Source: Romanomermis culicivorax
Taxonomy: Eukaryota > Nematoda > Enoplea > Mermithida > Mermithidae
Assembly (NCBI GenBank): GCA_963922205.1
Contig: CAWUHX010000004.1
Span: 1,116,001-1,180,000 of the forward strand
Length of the DNA: 64,000 bases
Reading direction: 5' to 3'
Part shown: in pieces, positions 46,531 through 58,478 of the stretch
Layout: every line of letters begins with the position of its first letter
How positions within the stretch are numbered: the first letter of the stretch is position 1
Translations under genes and position numbers: made by a program
Notes under the pieces: generated by a model
Seen by the model: the letters and a program-made list of their open reading frames with translations, nothing else
What the model was told of the DNA's origin: nothing
Databases searched by the model: none

Positions 46531-47541
46531 CAGAGGTCCCCAAGGTCGAAAATTTAGGTAGGGGTAATATTGCAAATTTTAAGGGTAGTACTTGAAATAT
46601 GCCGTGACCTTTTTTTTGCTCTCAACTTTTTGCGGAGGAGGGGGGAGTTGTAGTAGTCTAACCACATAGAACTTACAAAAATGAATAATGCCCCTACTTT
46701 TTATGGTAAAAAAGCATTTACTATTTCAACTCCATTTTCCAGCTCCCAATCATGCAACTTTGATGCACTAATTATACGTACAGAATAGTCACACTTTGAA
46801 GACTGTTGTGCCAACTGATTCCTCCACATATCTAGAATCAGACACAACATACGTTTGGAAACATTGTTTCAACCAGCATCTTCAGCAGTATGGGCTTATC
46901 CAATCACTGATTAGGCTTGGAACAGTGCTTCCAATTGAAAGTCTTGATGCTGAATGTTGCTTTAGTATTATTAATCCCATTAGACTATGAACTACGAGTT
47001 TGAAACTAAGCACCACTCCTGATCCATGTCAACAGACCTCACATGTCTCAACTCATAGCAGGAAAGTATGCCACAGCTTGGGTAATCATATGCGCACAGA
47101 AGACTCAACGCAGAAGTGGGGAAAAGGAAAGAAGAGCATGAAGAAGCAGAATTTTAAGAACATAATGTTTTTTGTCCCAAGAGGCGATTTTTTGATTAAT
47201 CACATATACATAAGTCATTATTTCATCTCCCAATTTTATTTACAATGATTTCCTACAAGTATTATATATTAATGTGCTGATATCCTTTCCTAAAAATCGC
47301 TATATGGCACAGAAGTTGCATACTTTCCCATTATCTTTTGCCTCGTGAATGTGTCAAAAAGACCAGTGAGTAATTCCTCAAAATCACACATTCTGCAATT
47401 TTTCTGGAATTAGTGTAACTTACTGGGGAGAGGATGAAGTCTACCAAATTTTTTTGCTATAGTGAGCTGTCTTTATGGGGGTAGTAAATGAATTTCCAAA
47501 TCTGAGATGGGGGTAATACCCCCCATACCCCCCATGGGGTG
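46531..47541 (+). mobile_element. Decayed hAT element remnant
   Basis: CAGAGGTCCCCAAGG at 46532 is mirrored by CCCATGGGGTGCTCTG ending near 47541, giving hAT-like ends. Flanking bases do not form a clean duplication. It contains a broken dimerisation-domain frame. The region to 47700 has another short open piece (47566-47670), possibly from the same gene. Confidence 0.4.
46796..47150 (+). pseudogene. hAT transposase dimerisation-domain fragment
   Basis: The frame reads QYGLIQSLIRLGTVLPIES, then LDAECCFSIINPIRL, then a stop. hAT C-terminal domains have a VLP.S.A.CER.FS..N.IKT pattern; here CER is ECC and a stop follows the INPIR segment, so it is a pseudogene. Downstream text (STTPDPCQQ and so on) is consistent with the end of the domain. 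About 250 bases upstream show nothing further. Confidence 0.5.
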
Positions 47542-48840
47542 CTCTGCTACCAGTAGTTGCAAAAAATGCTTGATGATTCAAACAATCAAGGTGAATACAA
47601 AAACAGCATTTTTGTTGACACAGTCAGTGAAGGTATGAAGAAACAATTTGAGAACATAGAACAGAATGAGTAAGAAAAAATTACAGTAGATTAAATATAT
47701 AGTTGAGCACAAGTCCAAAGGAGTAATGTCATATCAGAATGCAAATTGTTGCAATATTCCTTTATCCATAAGTCATGTGCTGACCAGTTTTACCCAAACC
47801 TCACATGATTTAAATCATGTTGATATTTTATGTTTTTTGCCACTTTGTATTTAACAGTTACTTACTTTTATTTTGTTTCCACCTCTATGGTTTACATGCA
47901 TCCTGTGTGTCATTTTTGCTGGGTTTTGTTGTTATTCTTTCTGCATGCGGGCTACAGTGTGACCCTTTAAATAGAATTTCCACCAGATAAGCTCTACGAG
48001 CTCATGGCCATAATTGGAGCATCACGTGCACCTCTTGTCAGTGAAAATGAGCAACATTTTTGCAATGCAAAATGACTAGTTGAGAAGTTTTCATTAAAGA
48101 TGTTCATATGTTTAGCATGGGAATGAAACTCATTCCCAATGCTGAAGGTATTTGAACTGGAAAATGTCTATGTGACCATAGGCATCTTCTGCACCATGTC
48201 CCTCTGCAGAAGTTAGCTTGGGCATGGTAAGCTCTGCCCAGGCCATACTTTAGGCCTAGGAGGCCCTTAAAAGGTTCAGTGCTTACATCTGACTTTGTCT
48301 TCTAGTCTGCATCTGCCGCTTATTATTTTACAATAAATTTGAATACTTGCATCCTAATTGCCTTCCATTGAGCCAATTTGCATAAACACCTGTAGCCTAC
48401 CTCGCACCAAGTTCCCGAACATGTTGCCCACATAGCGCCTGGTCACCCCTGTCACTCGTCCATCGAATACTAGAGCATCACCTCGACCTCCTGAGTTAAC
48501 CCATTGCCGGACGGAGTGGACCTTTTCCCTGTTTGCTGATCACTATCCAAAGCCACCAGGGACCAGTCACCCTTTTGTCGAATCATATTTGAGACCCAGG
48601 ACTAGGTAAGTCTTCTCAGGGCATTATTATTGTTGAGAATGTGTTTTGGGGAACCCTTTCTTAAGTCTATTTTCCCTCGAGTCTTCCCTTAGTCAGAAGG
48701 GCCCTTGTTCCTCTTCTTGGGTTAGGGCTAGAAGGGGATTTTGGTTTACAATCGGGTCCCCTATATCAGATCATTCGTTGAGTGACCTTGTCCATCTTAG
48801 ATACTGAATGGGACCAGTTCCCATAGTACATCCCCCCAAT
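47542..48840. other. Unassigned sequence, no gene supported
   Basis: Short open stretches exist (47566-47670 and about 47981-48080, the latter after a TTTAAATAG acceptor-like site) but neither has recognisable motifs. About 48360-48830 is richer in C and G than its neighbours and lacks the usual T/A runs (for example CGGACGGAGTGGACC, GGTAAGTC), so it probably has a different origin, perhaps part of an LTR or gene remnant. I could not identify it. Confidence 0.3.
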
Positions 48841-49262
48841 TACATGTAATATGGGAGCCCCCCTCTAGCAGAAATCGTTGACGGTATGGCTAGCCATTGG
48901 GGGACCACCTCCACAGGATTTTCCAATTCTATGGCTAGCCATATGGTAGCCATAGGAACCCCCATACTTTTGGTGGGAAAAATACTGAGAAATGTCAATT
49001 TTTTGATTGAAAATGTCAGTTTTCTAACAAAAATGGTTAAAAATGTGAATTTTCAGAGCAATTCGCGCCATGAATACATTTTTTGGTCTTTTTAGGGGAA
49101 AATCACTTTTTTGAACTATTTTTTGGACTTTTTTCGTGGAAAAAATCCTTTTTTTTTTGCTTGAGAGACTTCTCCCCCCAAAACTTGGGGAATTACTGAC
49201 CTCTGGCTTAAAAAAAGTTGTCCAACCCCCTCCCCCAGACCTTGGGGCTCCGTTACATGTAT
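48841..49262. mobile_element. TACATGT miniature element, third site
   Basis: From TACATGTAATATGGGAGCCC to CGTTACATGTAT. The interior matches 22636-23073 (GCTAGCCAT pairs, CTCCCCCCAAAACTTGGGGAATTACTGACC) with more divergence. Lies outside the duplicated block. Confidence 0.7.
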
Positions 49263-50917
49263 GATTCGGAACCATACTCAAGAAATGACTTCTTCATTTT
49301 GCACTCTGGTGTAAATGTAAGAAAAATATAGCCATGATTTTACAATATATAGTCAGGATTTTTTTTATAAAATATAGCCACGATTTTTTTGGTTATTTTA
49401 AACCTAAATTGCAAACAGATTAGGTCCTTGATATATCTGTGCTTAAGAAAAATAAAGAATCATAATGAAGAATATTAATCATTGTTGCTTGGGATTTACT
49501 CTTTCTTAATTTTCGGACATGCTCTAGAACATGGCAAGATAAATTTTTAACACTGACTTCATGATTTAAAATTTGATCTTTCCAGTCTGATGATGTTGAT
49601 GCTTCAACAATATGCAGATGTCTTCAACCAGCTAACGAACCAAAAATTTGGATTATTCGACCAGCAGTATCTGTATGTTTTTCCTCAAATGGGGTGTTTT
49701 GAGAAAAAATTTGGAAATGAGGAAAAACATTATGGGGAATTCAAAACCTAAAAGCTGCAATTTGGTGAACTTTAAATCGTCGAAATTTCAGAATTTTCCG
49801 GCGCTTTACACCAATCATTATTTTCTATCAAGTGCAGCTGTTAGCATATCTACTTCCACTGGCGCATCGCCCTGGACCAAGAACTAAGTAAAATTGGATA
49901 ATTCCAATCAGAGCCAGGGAAATGTTAATAGGGGATGAATTCATGAGATCTCTGACAATTGAAATACTTTATCTTCTCCTGTAGTCACCAATGTATTCGT
50001 CATCAAGTCATATTGACTAACCAAACCAGAATTTTCTCAATTTCTGCAGTTTTCTGATTCTAAAAACATCAAAATGTATGGGTATGTTCCTAAAATGCAT
50101 GAAAAATATCTGCAGTGTAGACACATTATAAACGTTTTTGAGAATATAGAAGATTCTTGGAAAATGAGGGAAAAAAATTTTGGGTTTGGTGTTCATGTGG
50201 GAAAAATCTAGGAGGAAAAAAAACATGGTCCACTCTGCACACAAAAAGCTAAGCAAATGATCAGCGCTGGGCCGCAATGCGCCAGATTCAAGGTTCCAAA
50301 GCAAAGTAATTGTATCAGAATCTTATCTCTGAATTTTTTTCATTAAAATGAAAATTACGTTCAAAAAATTTTTTTCTCATTCCCAATTTTCCATACAAAT
50401 AGCCTTGAAACTTCAATTGCAGTGTTGCCAGATTAAATTTTAGGGAATGCCAGATTTTTTTAGAAAATAGTGCCACATTGATTTCAAATAATGCCAGATT
50501 TTCAATGCTGGACATTACGAGACAGAAACTCTTTCTAGCATAAAAATCACAAAATTTCACATACAGAAGCTCCAAATGTTTAAATGCCAGATTCATAAAA
50601 TCAATTTTGGAGCAAGCACCACTATAGCAACTGTTTTTCCCAAAGTGTTGCTTTCTGGGTAAAAAGTATTTATATCTTCTCAGCCAAATTCATGAAAAAG
50701 TTTACAAATAATTTACTAGTTTTAAAATTCTTCAAATCATAAAATTCTAGTAATTACATATTTTGAACAGAAAACTCGTACTCAGTTCTTGAAACATGTT
50801 CCGGAAATTGATTTTCCAGCGCTCCAGAATATCAATCGCCAAAAAATTGTCAGAAAAATCTCTTTTGAAATCTCACTTGTAGAGGAGTTAACATATCTGT
50901 AATTGGGGGGGGGGTTG
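49263..50917. repeat. Dispersed-repeat debris
   Basis: No gene is established. 49750-49870 carries the TTCCGGCGCTTTACACC hairpin remnant and CATATCTACTTCCACT, shared with 45060-45190. 50035-50235 is the ~200-bp block shared with 45680-45880 and 59455-59620. 50640-50880 resembles 53880-54070 inverted. A possible micro-exon (49578-49673) is reported under findings. Confidence 0.45.
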
Positions 50918-52037
50918 GGGCATAATTGCAGTTTGGCGGACCTGTACTTTCTACACACACGCTAAGTATAGGAGGGTCAGCGGACCACATTTTCTACAGC
51001 TAATGCAAAGTACAGCGCGGCGTACTTTCTACACGTTTGTGCTCAAAGTATGGTGAGGACCAGGGTTGCTGAAACCAACCGTACTTTCTACATGTTCTGA
51101 AAATAGAATTCAATAAAAATTATCCAAAGCTTTAGGCAGCCGTTTTATGGCTAATATTGAACGAATTTTCATAATTCTTTTTCTATCAGATACATTGCCA
51201 CTTGATTGGTCACCAATATGCAAATTAGATTCCAAACTTAATTTGAATAAAAATGATCAAAAAGTTGAGGCTGCACTTTTGTAGCTAATATTTATCAGAT
51301 TTTGGCAATTTTTTTCACTAGATACAGCTTGACAACAGCTTTCAAGTAGTATATAACACATCAGTAATTTCGCTCAATCTATGCAAATTAGATGTATATA
51401 CAGTGTTGGCCAACTAATTATCCTCAAGATATTTTATTCCAAGTTGTTTAATAAGAACTTAAAAATGATAACACACTGATGCAGATGAGTACATACATTT
51501 TGAGGATGACACAATTTTTCACATTTGGAATCCATTTTTTAGTTACCTGTTTTTTGGTCAATAGCAATATATACTCTTATTTTTAATGCAAGGCTAGATG
51601 AGACACCCTGTCTCTTGTGCATCACATTGAAATCAAAAACAATTTTTACCCATGCTCCTAACAGGGATTTCTCTCATCATTTATGCTATAAATATAATTA
51701 CCATATTTGTGACCAATTATGTGCCAATGACATGCTACATGTTTTCGAAAGCTCTTGTTGAGCTGTATCTGATGAGAAAATTATGAGAATTAGATAAATA
51801 TTATCCATAAAGCCGCAGCCTAAAGTTTTGGATAATTTTTATTGAATTCTATTTTTAGAACATGTAGAAAGTACGGTTGGTCTCAGTGACCCTGGTCCTC
51901 ACCGTACTTTGTGCACAAACCTGTAGAAAGTACACCACGCCCTACTCTGCATTACCTGTAGAAAATATGGTGGGCGGACCTTCCTATACTCAGCGTGTGT
52001 GCAGAAAGTACAGGTCCGCCAAACTGCAATTATGCCC
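50918..52037. mobile_element. Inverted-repeat element with GTACTTTCTACA motifs
   Basis: The arms at 50918-51190 and about 51770-52037 are inverted copies. Both start GGGCATAATTGCAGTTTGGC from outside, then GGACCTGTACTTTCT, and both end near AATAAAAATTATCCAAA. Each arm has about four GTACTTTCTACA or TTTTCTACA motifs. The centre (51200-51760) has ATGCAAATTAGAT twice and TACAGTGTTGGCCAACTAATT at 51404, itself like a Tc1/mariner end. No transposase. No clear target duplication. Confidence 0.65.
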
Positions 52038-52620
52038 AAAAATTCCCCAAAAAAGAGTTGAATTTCTATAAAAACAATACACGCTCTAATTCTGAACGTT
52101 TCCGAATCTATTCGATCATTTGATTCCTTTGAATGACAAAAATTTCACATCTAGACTTCTTTCCTTGAAATGCTTCACCGGGATAAAAGTGCAATATAAA
52201 AGTACTTTTCCATACGGTCATGAAATCGAAAAATAAAAAACGAAAAAAGAATCAAAAAATGACTAAAAGGAGAAAACACAGAATCAGAAATGAAAACAAT
52301 AAAAAAGTTGATAAAAACGAGAAAAAGAAAAATGGGTAAAAATGAATAAAAACGAAAAATAAAAAACTTAAATCAAAAAAAGAAACAAAAAGAAAAATGA
52401 AACATAAATAAAAACAAAAAAATTAAATTTTAAATCAAAAATGGAAAAGAATAATATAATAATAGTAACCACTTGGATTTTCCACTATAACTATTAATTG
52501 AACAACATGTGAACATTCCACTATAGCTACTGTCTCAATATAGCCACAGGGAAAATGACGAAAATAAAAAAAAAGACATATGCTGTAGATTTCAATATGT
52601 GTAGAAAACGTACATAGACC
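52038..52620. other. A-rich non-coding stretch
   Basis: 52200-52440 is strongly A-rich with AAAAATGAA and AAAAACGAAAA-like runs. No gene or element end recognised. Confidence 0.5.
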
Positions 52621-53499
52621 TGGGTCCGGTTGCAATAACTAATGCTGAGGATCATCGCCAGCTCAGTATTAGGTCGTTAATGCTGAGAATTTGCTAATCG
52701 TGAGCTCAATTTCATCTTTCTAGGGTTTCAATAAAAAAATTGAGCTCGCAATTACTTGATGCTCAGGTCTACAAGTCCGAGCTCGCGATTATCTGGACCT
52801 TCCTGAAGGAAACGTCGGAAATACATTATTACGTGTGTGAAGTGAAAAGTAAACAAAAGTTGGTGAAAAAGCAGTGTCCAACATTGTTTGTCTTTCCATT
52901 TGCTGTTGATATGTCTTTTGTTCCTGCTTAAATTCTGAGTAGTTTCAAGGAGAAAATACATTCCAAAGTGAACACCTAGAAAAGAAGTACTTTTGAGAGA
53001 AATTTGTGATGAATATCGATTAGTTGTTGATTTTGACAGCTCAGATCTTAAAAGAACTTAACCTTCTCGATAAGTTTACCATAATGGTATAATATATGTA
53101 TAGTTAAGCTACTAGTTAAGCTACAGCTTAAGCTGCAACTCAGCTGTACCTTAAGTTTCTTTAATGAAACCAGCCCCATGTCTGGAATATAATCAATGCT
53201 GAGGACAATGCACAAAATCCCATTGTCCATAGGTCTCTGGAAGATATAAAAATTACATCCAAAAATGTGAAAACGGTACAAAAGAAGATTTGAGAAAGGA
53301 AAAAAGCAGTTTGGAAAACAGTTGATGGACCGCCTGGCAGTGTTTTTTTTTTGTACATGACCCATTTGCACATGTACAAACGAGTAGGCAATTTTCATTT
53401 GTACATATTTGTACAATGAAAATTTGTATATATTTTTCATTGTACATATTTGTACAATGAAAAAAATATTTACTTGGCTTCGTGTAATCGACATCGAAA

Positions 53500-54519
53500 C
53501 ACTGTTTTTTTTTCCACGAACTTTTTTCCACAAATGTGGAAAGGGGTCAAATTTTTTTTCCACATGTGGGAAAAAATTTTTTTCCCGTCTTAAAATCCTC
53601 GTTTTTTGGCTTAAAAATGCTCACAGGCGCTTTATTGCACTGTTTTTGAGCTTTTTCAAGCCTTCCGGTGTTTTGAGAGAAGTCAATTCATTAAAATTGA
53701 AGAAAAAATTGAAATGTTCGACTTAAAAGCCTAATCTACAAGCATTGTTGAACAAATTTTCTAGCAAACTATCCTAATTGACTTGAATTACACAAGAAAT
53801 CAATGGTCAAGTCCCCTATGATGACAAGTGAAAGCCCAAAAAAGATGGTAATCTTTCGGGCGCGAAGCGCCCGAAAATTTTTTGGGTATATTGGCATTCT
53901 GGGATGATGGAAAATCAATTTTCCGAACATTTATTTCAAGAATTCTATGTTCAAGAGTCGTAACTTCTAAAATTTTACTTGAGAAATTTTAAAATCTGTA
54001 ATTTATTTGTAAACTCTCATGAACTTGGTTGAAAATATATGAGTAAGAAGATTATAAATTTCCGAAAGATATTTCCATGAAGCTTTTGAATTGATTTTAC
54101 GTTAGCAAAGAAATAATCGCATCATAAAGCCTAGAGACTTGACGTATTGATCTTTCTCAAAAGGAAAAAATGTGAATCTTCATTAAATATTATGATAAAA
54201 TGTTGAAGATTACCAATTAAAACATGAGATACTATGTTTAAGATGATGAAAACTATTATAGATTAAGTGATAAATGAAGGTAGACATGATAAAAGCTGCA
54301 CCTGAGCTACTTAATGAATAATGACGATTATTAACGTTATAACCGGCGCGAAGCGCCAGAAAATTTTGAGATTTGGACCTCCTAAAATGTACCAAAATGC
54401 ATCTTTTCAATATGAAAACCCCAAATTTTTCTTCCACATTTGTGGAAAGACCTCAAAAATTTTTTCCACATCCCAGATTTTTTTTCCACATTATAGTGCA
54501 AATGTGGAAAAAAACAGTG
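53500..54519. mobile_element. 1,020-bp complete member of the CACTGTTTTTTTCCAC repeat family
   Basis: Perfect 8-bp target duplication CATCGAAA (53492-53499, 54520-54527). The ends are CACTGTTTTTTTTTCCAC and GTGGAAAAAAACAGTG. It contains two GC hairpins (53856-53874, 54343-54359) and the GCATTTTGGTACATTTTAGGAGG-type tract. This copy defines the boundaries of partial copies at 10473, 40440-41140 and 43300-44110. Non-coding. Confidence 0.9.
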
Positions 54520-54849
54520 CATCGAAAGCCTTTCGGCTTTCGATGTCAATTACACGAAGCCAAGTAAATATTTCTAGCCACGTCGGGTTGAATTTGTAAC
54601 AACGAGTAGCCATATTACTATCAGGTCAGTTCAAAGTAAAATAACAGATTTCTATAAAAAGGAGTGCATGAGTAAGTCATATTTAGCACCTGAAAAAGTG
54701 AGCAAAATTGCTTGGTGGGAAGAATTAAAAAAAAATTTTCCCCACTTGATATCTGAAGAATTGCGGGTGAGGTAAAAACTAATAAAAATTGACAACGACA
54801 ACAAAGTTAAACCTACTGATTTATCTAAGTACTTCAATTCAATTAAGAC

Positions 54850-55047
54850 TCAATTTATTATTTCCATCCAAAAAATTCCAAAATTTTCAATATTTGGAAA
54901 ATCATAAAATTTATTCCACAGTAATAAGGCGCGGTTCACAACATGCAGCACAGTTCCGCTGAGACAAGCGGAAATCTCAATTTTTGTTACAAATTTCGGC
55001 AAAATTTTGGATTCTTCTCGTTTGTACATGTACAAATGACGACTCAA
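54850..55047 (-). CDS. MYKREESK-family frame in the 1.76-kb element
   Basis: MSRHLYMYKREESKILPKF, then TKIEISACLSGTVL and HVVNRALLLW, matching the plus-strand frame 41620-41841 through ALL.W.KFYDF. After that the sequences part and the acidic tail is missing here. Function unknown. Presence in two family members with separate target duplications shows it belongs to the element, not the host. Confidence 0.4.
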   Translation of the reverse strand: MSRHLYMYKREESKILPKFVTKIEISACLSGTVLHVVNRALLLWNKFYDFPNIENFGIFWMEIIN

Positions 55048-55760
55048 AGTTCATTTGCCGCTAGAAATTTTCATTTGCCGACGGCAAAAAAAAAAAACAC
55101 TGCCGCCTGGTTTTTGTCTACCTTCCGAAAATTCTCAAACCATCGTAGAAGCACACCTGCAGCACTCCAAGAGATCAGGGAAGGTCTGTTATCTGATACT
55201 AGTTTATCTAAATTGGCCGCTGTTTCATGGAAGTTTTATTGGAGAGCCTAGATTTGATGGCTGAAAAGCCAAAGTGGCAAAAAGTGGATCCTTTGAAATA
55301 AAACAGTGACTCTAATAAGCAAGAATCTGAAAGGGAAAAGCTTAATTTAGAAAAGGGAAAATTCGGAATCCGAATTTTAGCAACATTGGATACAGGTCAA
55401 AACCAAATATTTGTTGTCAAAACTTTGAAAAAATTCAACTTGATATTCGCTTTGTGATTATTTAGTTGATAATGTAGAAAATTCATTATGACAAGTATGA
55501 AAACCGACAACTTTCTCAGACTTAAACTTACTACCGATGACAAATAACTTTTGGGAACCACTGAAACTGACCTGGGGATCAGAATCAGACTAGAAAATTT
55601 ATTACAACTACACTGCCCAAGCTCGGGTTTAAGTCCAAGCTCACCATTATCTCGAGCTTGAGATAATCGCGACGTCGCGATCATCCCAAGGTTATTGCAA
55701 TCACTGAACACGAGCTTGCGATGATTTTGTTGGAGATAATCTTGAGCTCAAACTTAAACC

Positions 55761-55941
55761 CATACCTGTAAGAGGTCTGACCAGTTGGGGGGAAGGGTAA
55801 ATCCAAAATTTGGGTTAGGGGTCAAAAAAAGTTGAAATTTTCCTCAAAAAACAATTTTTTTAAATTTTTTCCAAACTGGGGGGTGGGGGTTGGGTATATG
55901 GTTGGCCAAGTTAAGGGCCCCCCCCCCCAAGTACAGGTATG
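55761..55941. mobile_element. 181-bp miniature element, ATACCTGTA family
   Basis: Perfect 8-bp target duplication CTTAAACC (55753-55760, 55942-55949). Ends CATACCTGTA and TACAGGTATG. Interior shares CTGACCAGTTGGGG with 19596-19795. Confidence 0.9.
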
Positions 55942-55965
55942 CTTAAACCTGAATATTGCAATCGG

Positions 55966-57136
55966 CCCCTGATGCATATGGAAAATGACTGAACATTTAG
56001 AAAAATTTATGAAAAGAAAAAATAAAAAATAATACAAAATAAAAAAGTAGAAAAATTAATAAGAAACAATTGTGTTAAAAAATGAGTAAAAAAATAACAA
56101 TAAATAAAAAATCAATGAAAGTAATGAGACATTAAAAAATTGAAAATAAAAAATACAACTGAAAGTCAATATCAAAAAAGAGTGAAAAAGAAAAATGAAT
56201 AGAGATAATGAGAAAATCAATGAAAACAAAAAATATGAAAATTAGTGAAGAGAACTTTATATATTCGCAGATGAGAATGACATAGAGAGTGGGGGGGTAG
56301 ACCCTCATACCTGAGACCTAGAACATCCCTGGCCAGAAAAAAAATCATCAGACATCTCATCCTCTACTTTTTCTAAGACAGCTTTTTAATGACTTTTATG
56401 CATAGTTTTTATGAAAAACATGATTGCTGACTTTTTTTTGTGTTTTTGCTTGCTGATTCTCCACCACCCACTCTCTTGGATAAGCAGCCCGAAGATCCTC
56501 CCCCTATGGAAAAATCTTGCGGTGCATGTCACATGCAATAGAGGGATAGTGAGTTCCAGGAACTGGTGCCATGGCATCTAGCATTTGTCCACCCATGATG
56601 TTCTTTTCACAGATACCAGAATTTCCATGAAAGATGTTTCAACAGCTCAAAAAATATCAAATCTTGTCTAAACAATATTGGCTGTTGATCAAAGTAAATG
56701 AACTGCACGATTTTCTGAACTAAAACTTGCCAACTATTGTGTTCATTTTTGGGTGAAAAATGGCCAGGTCAGTCAAATTGAGTTGTTCGACCAACCATAC
56801 ATTTGTGTCTTAGAACAGTTGAAAGCATAGTAACGAGAGACTTCCTATGACCACATTGTGACTCCGATTAGACTTGTTGATCTTGTTTTTGTTTCTTATT
56901 CCAGCACATTGCACCGGAGAAAGTTTACTTTCTATAAATCGCTGGACAAGTGTAATTTTGTTGGTACCATGCAAAAAGGTGATAAATGCAATTTTCTCCA
57001 CATTGAAGTTACCATCACTATTTTTGACCTTCACTGGCACATCTCTTTCATATGAGAAAAAGTTATGTAAACTACAAAAATTCATGAATGAAATATCAAA
57101 TTTTGTCAGATTTTCAAGTTTGAATTTAACTATATA
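55966..57136. other. No gene supported
   Basis: 56000-56250 is A-rich. 56280-57130 has ordinary AT composition. A short open piece around 56920-57030 (FVGTMQKGDKCNF) resembles an inverted piece at 57860-57930 (IVGTLTKGDKSTF), so two copies of some old coding fragment flank the miniature element. Not identified. Confidence 0.35.
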
Positions 57137-57850
57137 CAGTCGAACACGGTTAATGAACACCCCGAGCGGACCAAAATAAAAGTGTTCACTATTCGTAAGT
57201 GTTCATTATCAGAACTCCATCAAATTCAACATGAATTTTACTTCAACATGAATCACTTATCATCATTTAAAAAATGACGTTATTTTAGACTGTTTCAACG
57301 AAGCAATATGACTTGTATCCATAAAATCATCAATAGAATTTACAGAGGCAAGTATTTCATCAGAGGATTCCTTTGAAAACAAAAAATTTCTGACAACCGA
57401 TATAGCTCATTTGGCTTCTTCAAACCTCAAGCAAAACAACATCCTTTTTGACAGGCGGCATGACACACTTGACACAAGAAAAAAAAGCAATGTACAATAG
57501 CACCAAGACAACAAGACAAGACGTTGTGTTGCATTAAGATGTTTCTAGAAGTTTCTGGAAGTTTCTGTAATTGATAAAGTGTACATATTATCTGTACACA
57601 TCGTGTTTACTAAGCGTAGATTAAAGCGTGTCCAATATCCGTCAACACGTGTTCATTAAATGTAGAATTTAACCTGTATCAAGATATGCAGAGATTCTAC
57701 CAGGCGTGTTCATTATCCGTTAACCATGTGCTCATTAACCGTATTATCAACATATAAGAAACTATATGAATTGAGTTGGGACTGTGCTACAGCGTGTTTA
57801 TTAAGCGTAAATGCTCAATATCCAGAGTGTTCATTAACTGTGTTTGACTG
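57137..57850. mobile_element. Pogo/mariner-like miniature element with TTAATGAACAC repeats
   Basis: The left end is CAGTCGAACACGGTTAATGAACAC after TA; the inverted right end is CAGTCAAACACAGTTAATGAACAC, followed by CA (TA expected). The GTGTTCATTA motif recurs at least five more times inside, in the same orientation. No protein. The TA target at one end and CAGT start suit Tc1/mariner/pogo. Confidence 0.65.
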
Positions 57851-58405
57851 CATATATTCTCCAAACAATAAAAAGTGGATTTATCACCTTTTGTCAGGGT
57901 ACCGACGATTTGTTGGTTATCCCAGCATGGAGCCCTAAAAAATTTTCGAGTTTTTATACATGCTAGAAAACAAATCTCTGCAACAAACATTTCTGAAGAA
58001 AAAGTTTAAATTTACAGCCTAGAATGATATCCTCAACCTCCATTGTCTATGTAAAAAAAGTAAAAAAAGTTTATTTAGCACAAACAAACTGAACATGCTT
58101 TAAGATACATTAAAATGATTCCTCAAACGAAAAAAGCAACGAATGTCAAAAAACCGAAAAAATTAAAGCAAAATAAAACACAACAGAATTAAAATGCTGT
58201 GCAACGTCAATAAGTCTGTGGTAGCACCAATATTTGATCTATATAGTAAAAGGTTAAAAAGTTTGATCGCAGTTCAGAGGGGTTTATCCGAATCTGACGC
58301 GTACGTACTTCGAATCAACCCATTGTGGATGCTGGAACTCATATTTTGATGAAACATAAACTCTACGGGTGCAACGCGAGAAGTATATTGTAACATAATA
58401 GAACA

Positions 58406-58450
58406 GGGCGCTGAATAACCAACGTAATGATAAAATGTTATTCAGCGCCC
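58406..58450. repeat. Perfect 14-bp-arm palindrome
   Basis: GGGCGCTGAATAAC (58406-58419) and GTTATTCAGCGCCC (58437-58450) are exact inverted copies around a 17-base AT-rich loop. Confidence 0.9.
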
Positions 58451-58478
58451 GGTGCTGCATAAAAAAATTAACATGCTT

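Larger units (their letters stand above)
53339..55102. mobile_element. 1.76-kb hAT-like element, CAGTGTTTTTTTTTT ends
   Basis: Perfect 8-bp target duplication CCGCCTGG (53331-53338, 55103-55110). Terminal CAGTGTTTTTTTTTTTG and GGCAAAAAAAAAAAACACTG. It shares both ends with the 538-bp element at 41551. A third element (53500-54519) is nested inside it. Confidence 0.9.
52622..55965. mobile_element. Candidate PIF/Harbinger-like element containing nested insertions
   Basis: GGGTCCGGTTGCAATA at 52622 and an inverted GGGGCCGATTGCAATA ending near 55965 look like a terminal pair. GAGCTCGCGATTATC and related palindromic blocks occur just inside both ends (52680-52800, 55640-55740). Termini of the form GG-CCGGTTGCA are common in PIF/Harbinger. 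No three-base duplication and no transposase are visible. Two insertions (53339-55102, 55761-55941) sit inside. Confidence 0.35.

Noticed and set aside
48360..48840. Possible rRNA or tRNA piece because of raised G+C
   Set aside because: No cloverleaf, no recognisable rRNA core sequence, and no A/B box pair that I could place.
53048..53563. 171-codon minus-strand frame
   Set aside because: It crosses the exact insertion boundaries of two nested elements (53339 and 53500), so it is a chance fusion of unrelated sequence with repeated VQICT/VHVQ text from GTACAAATG motifs.
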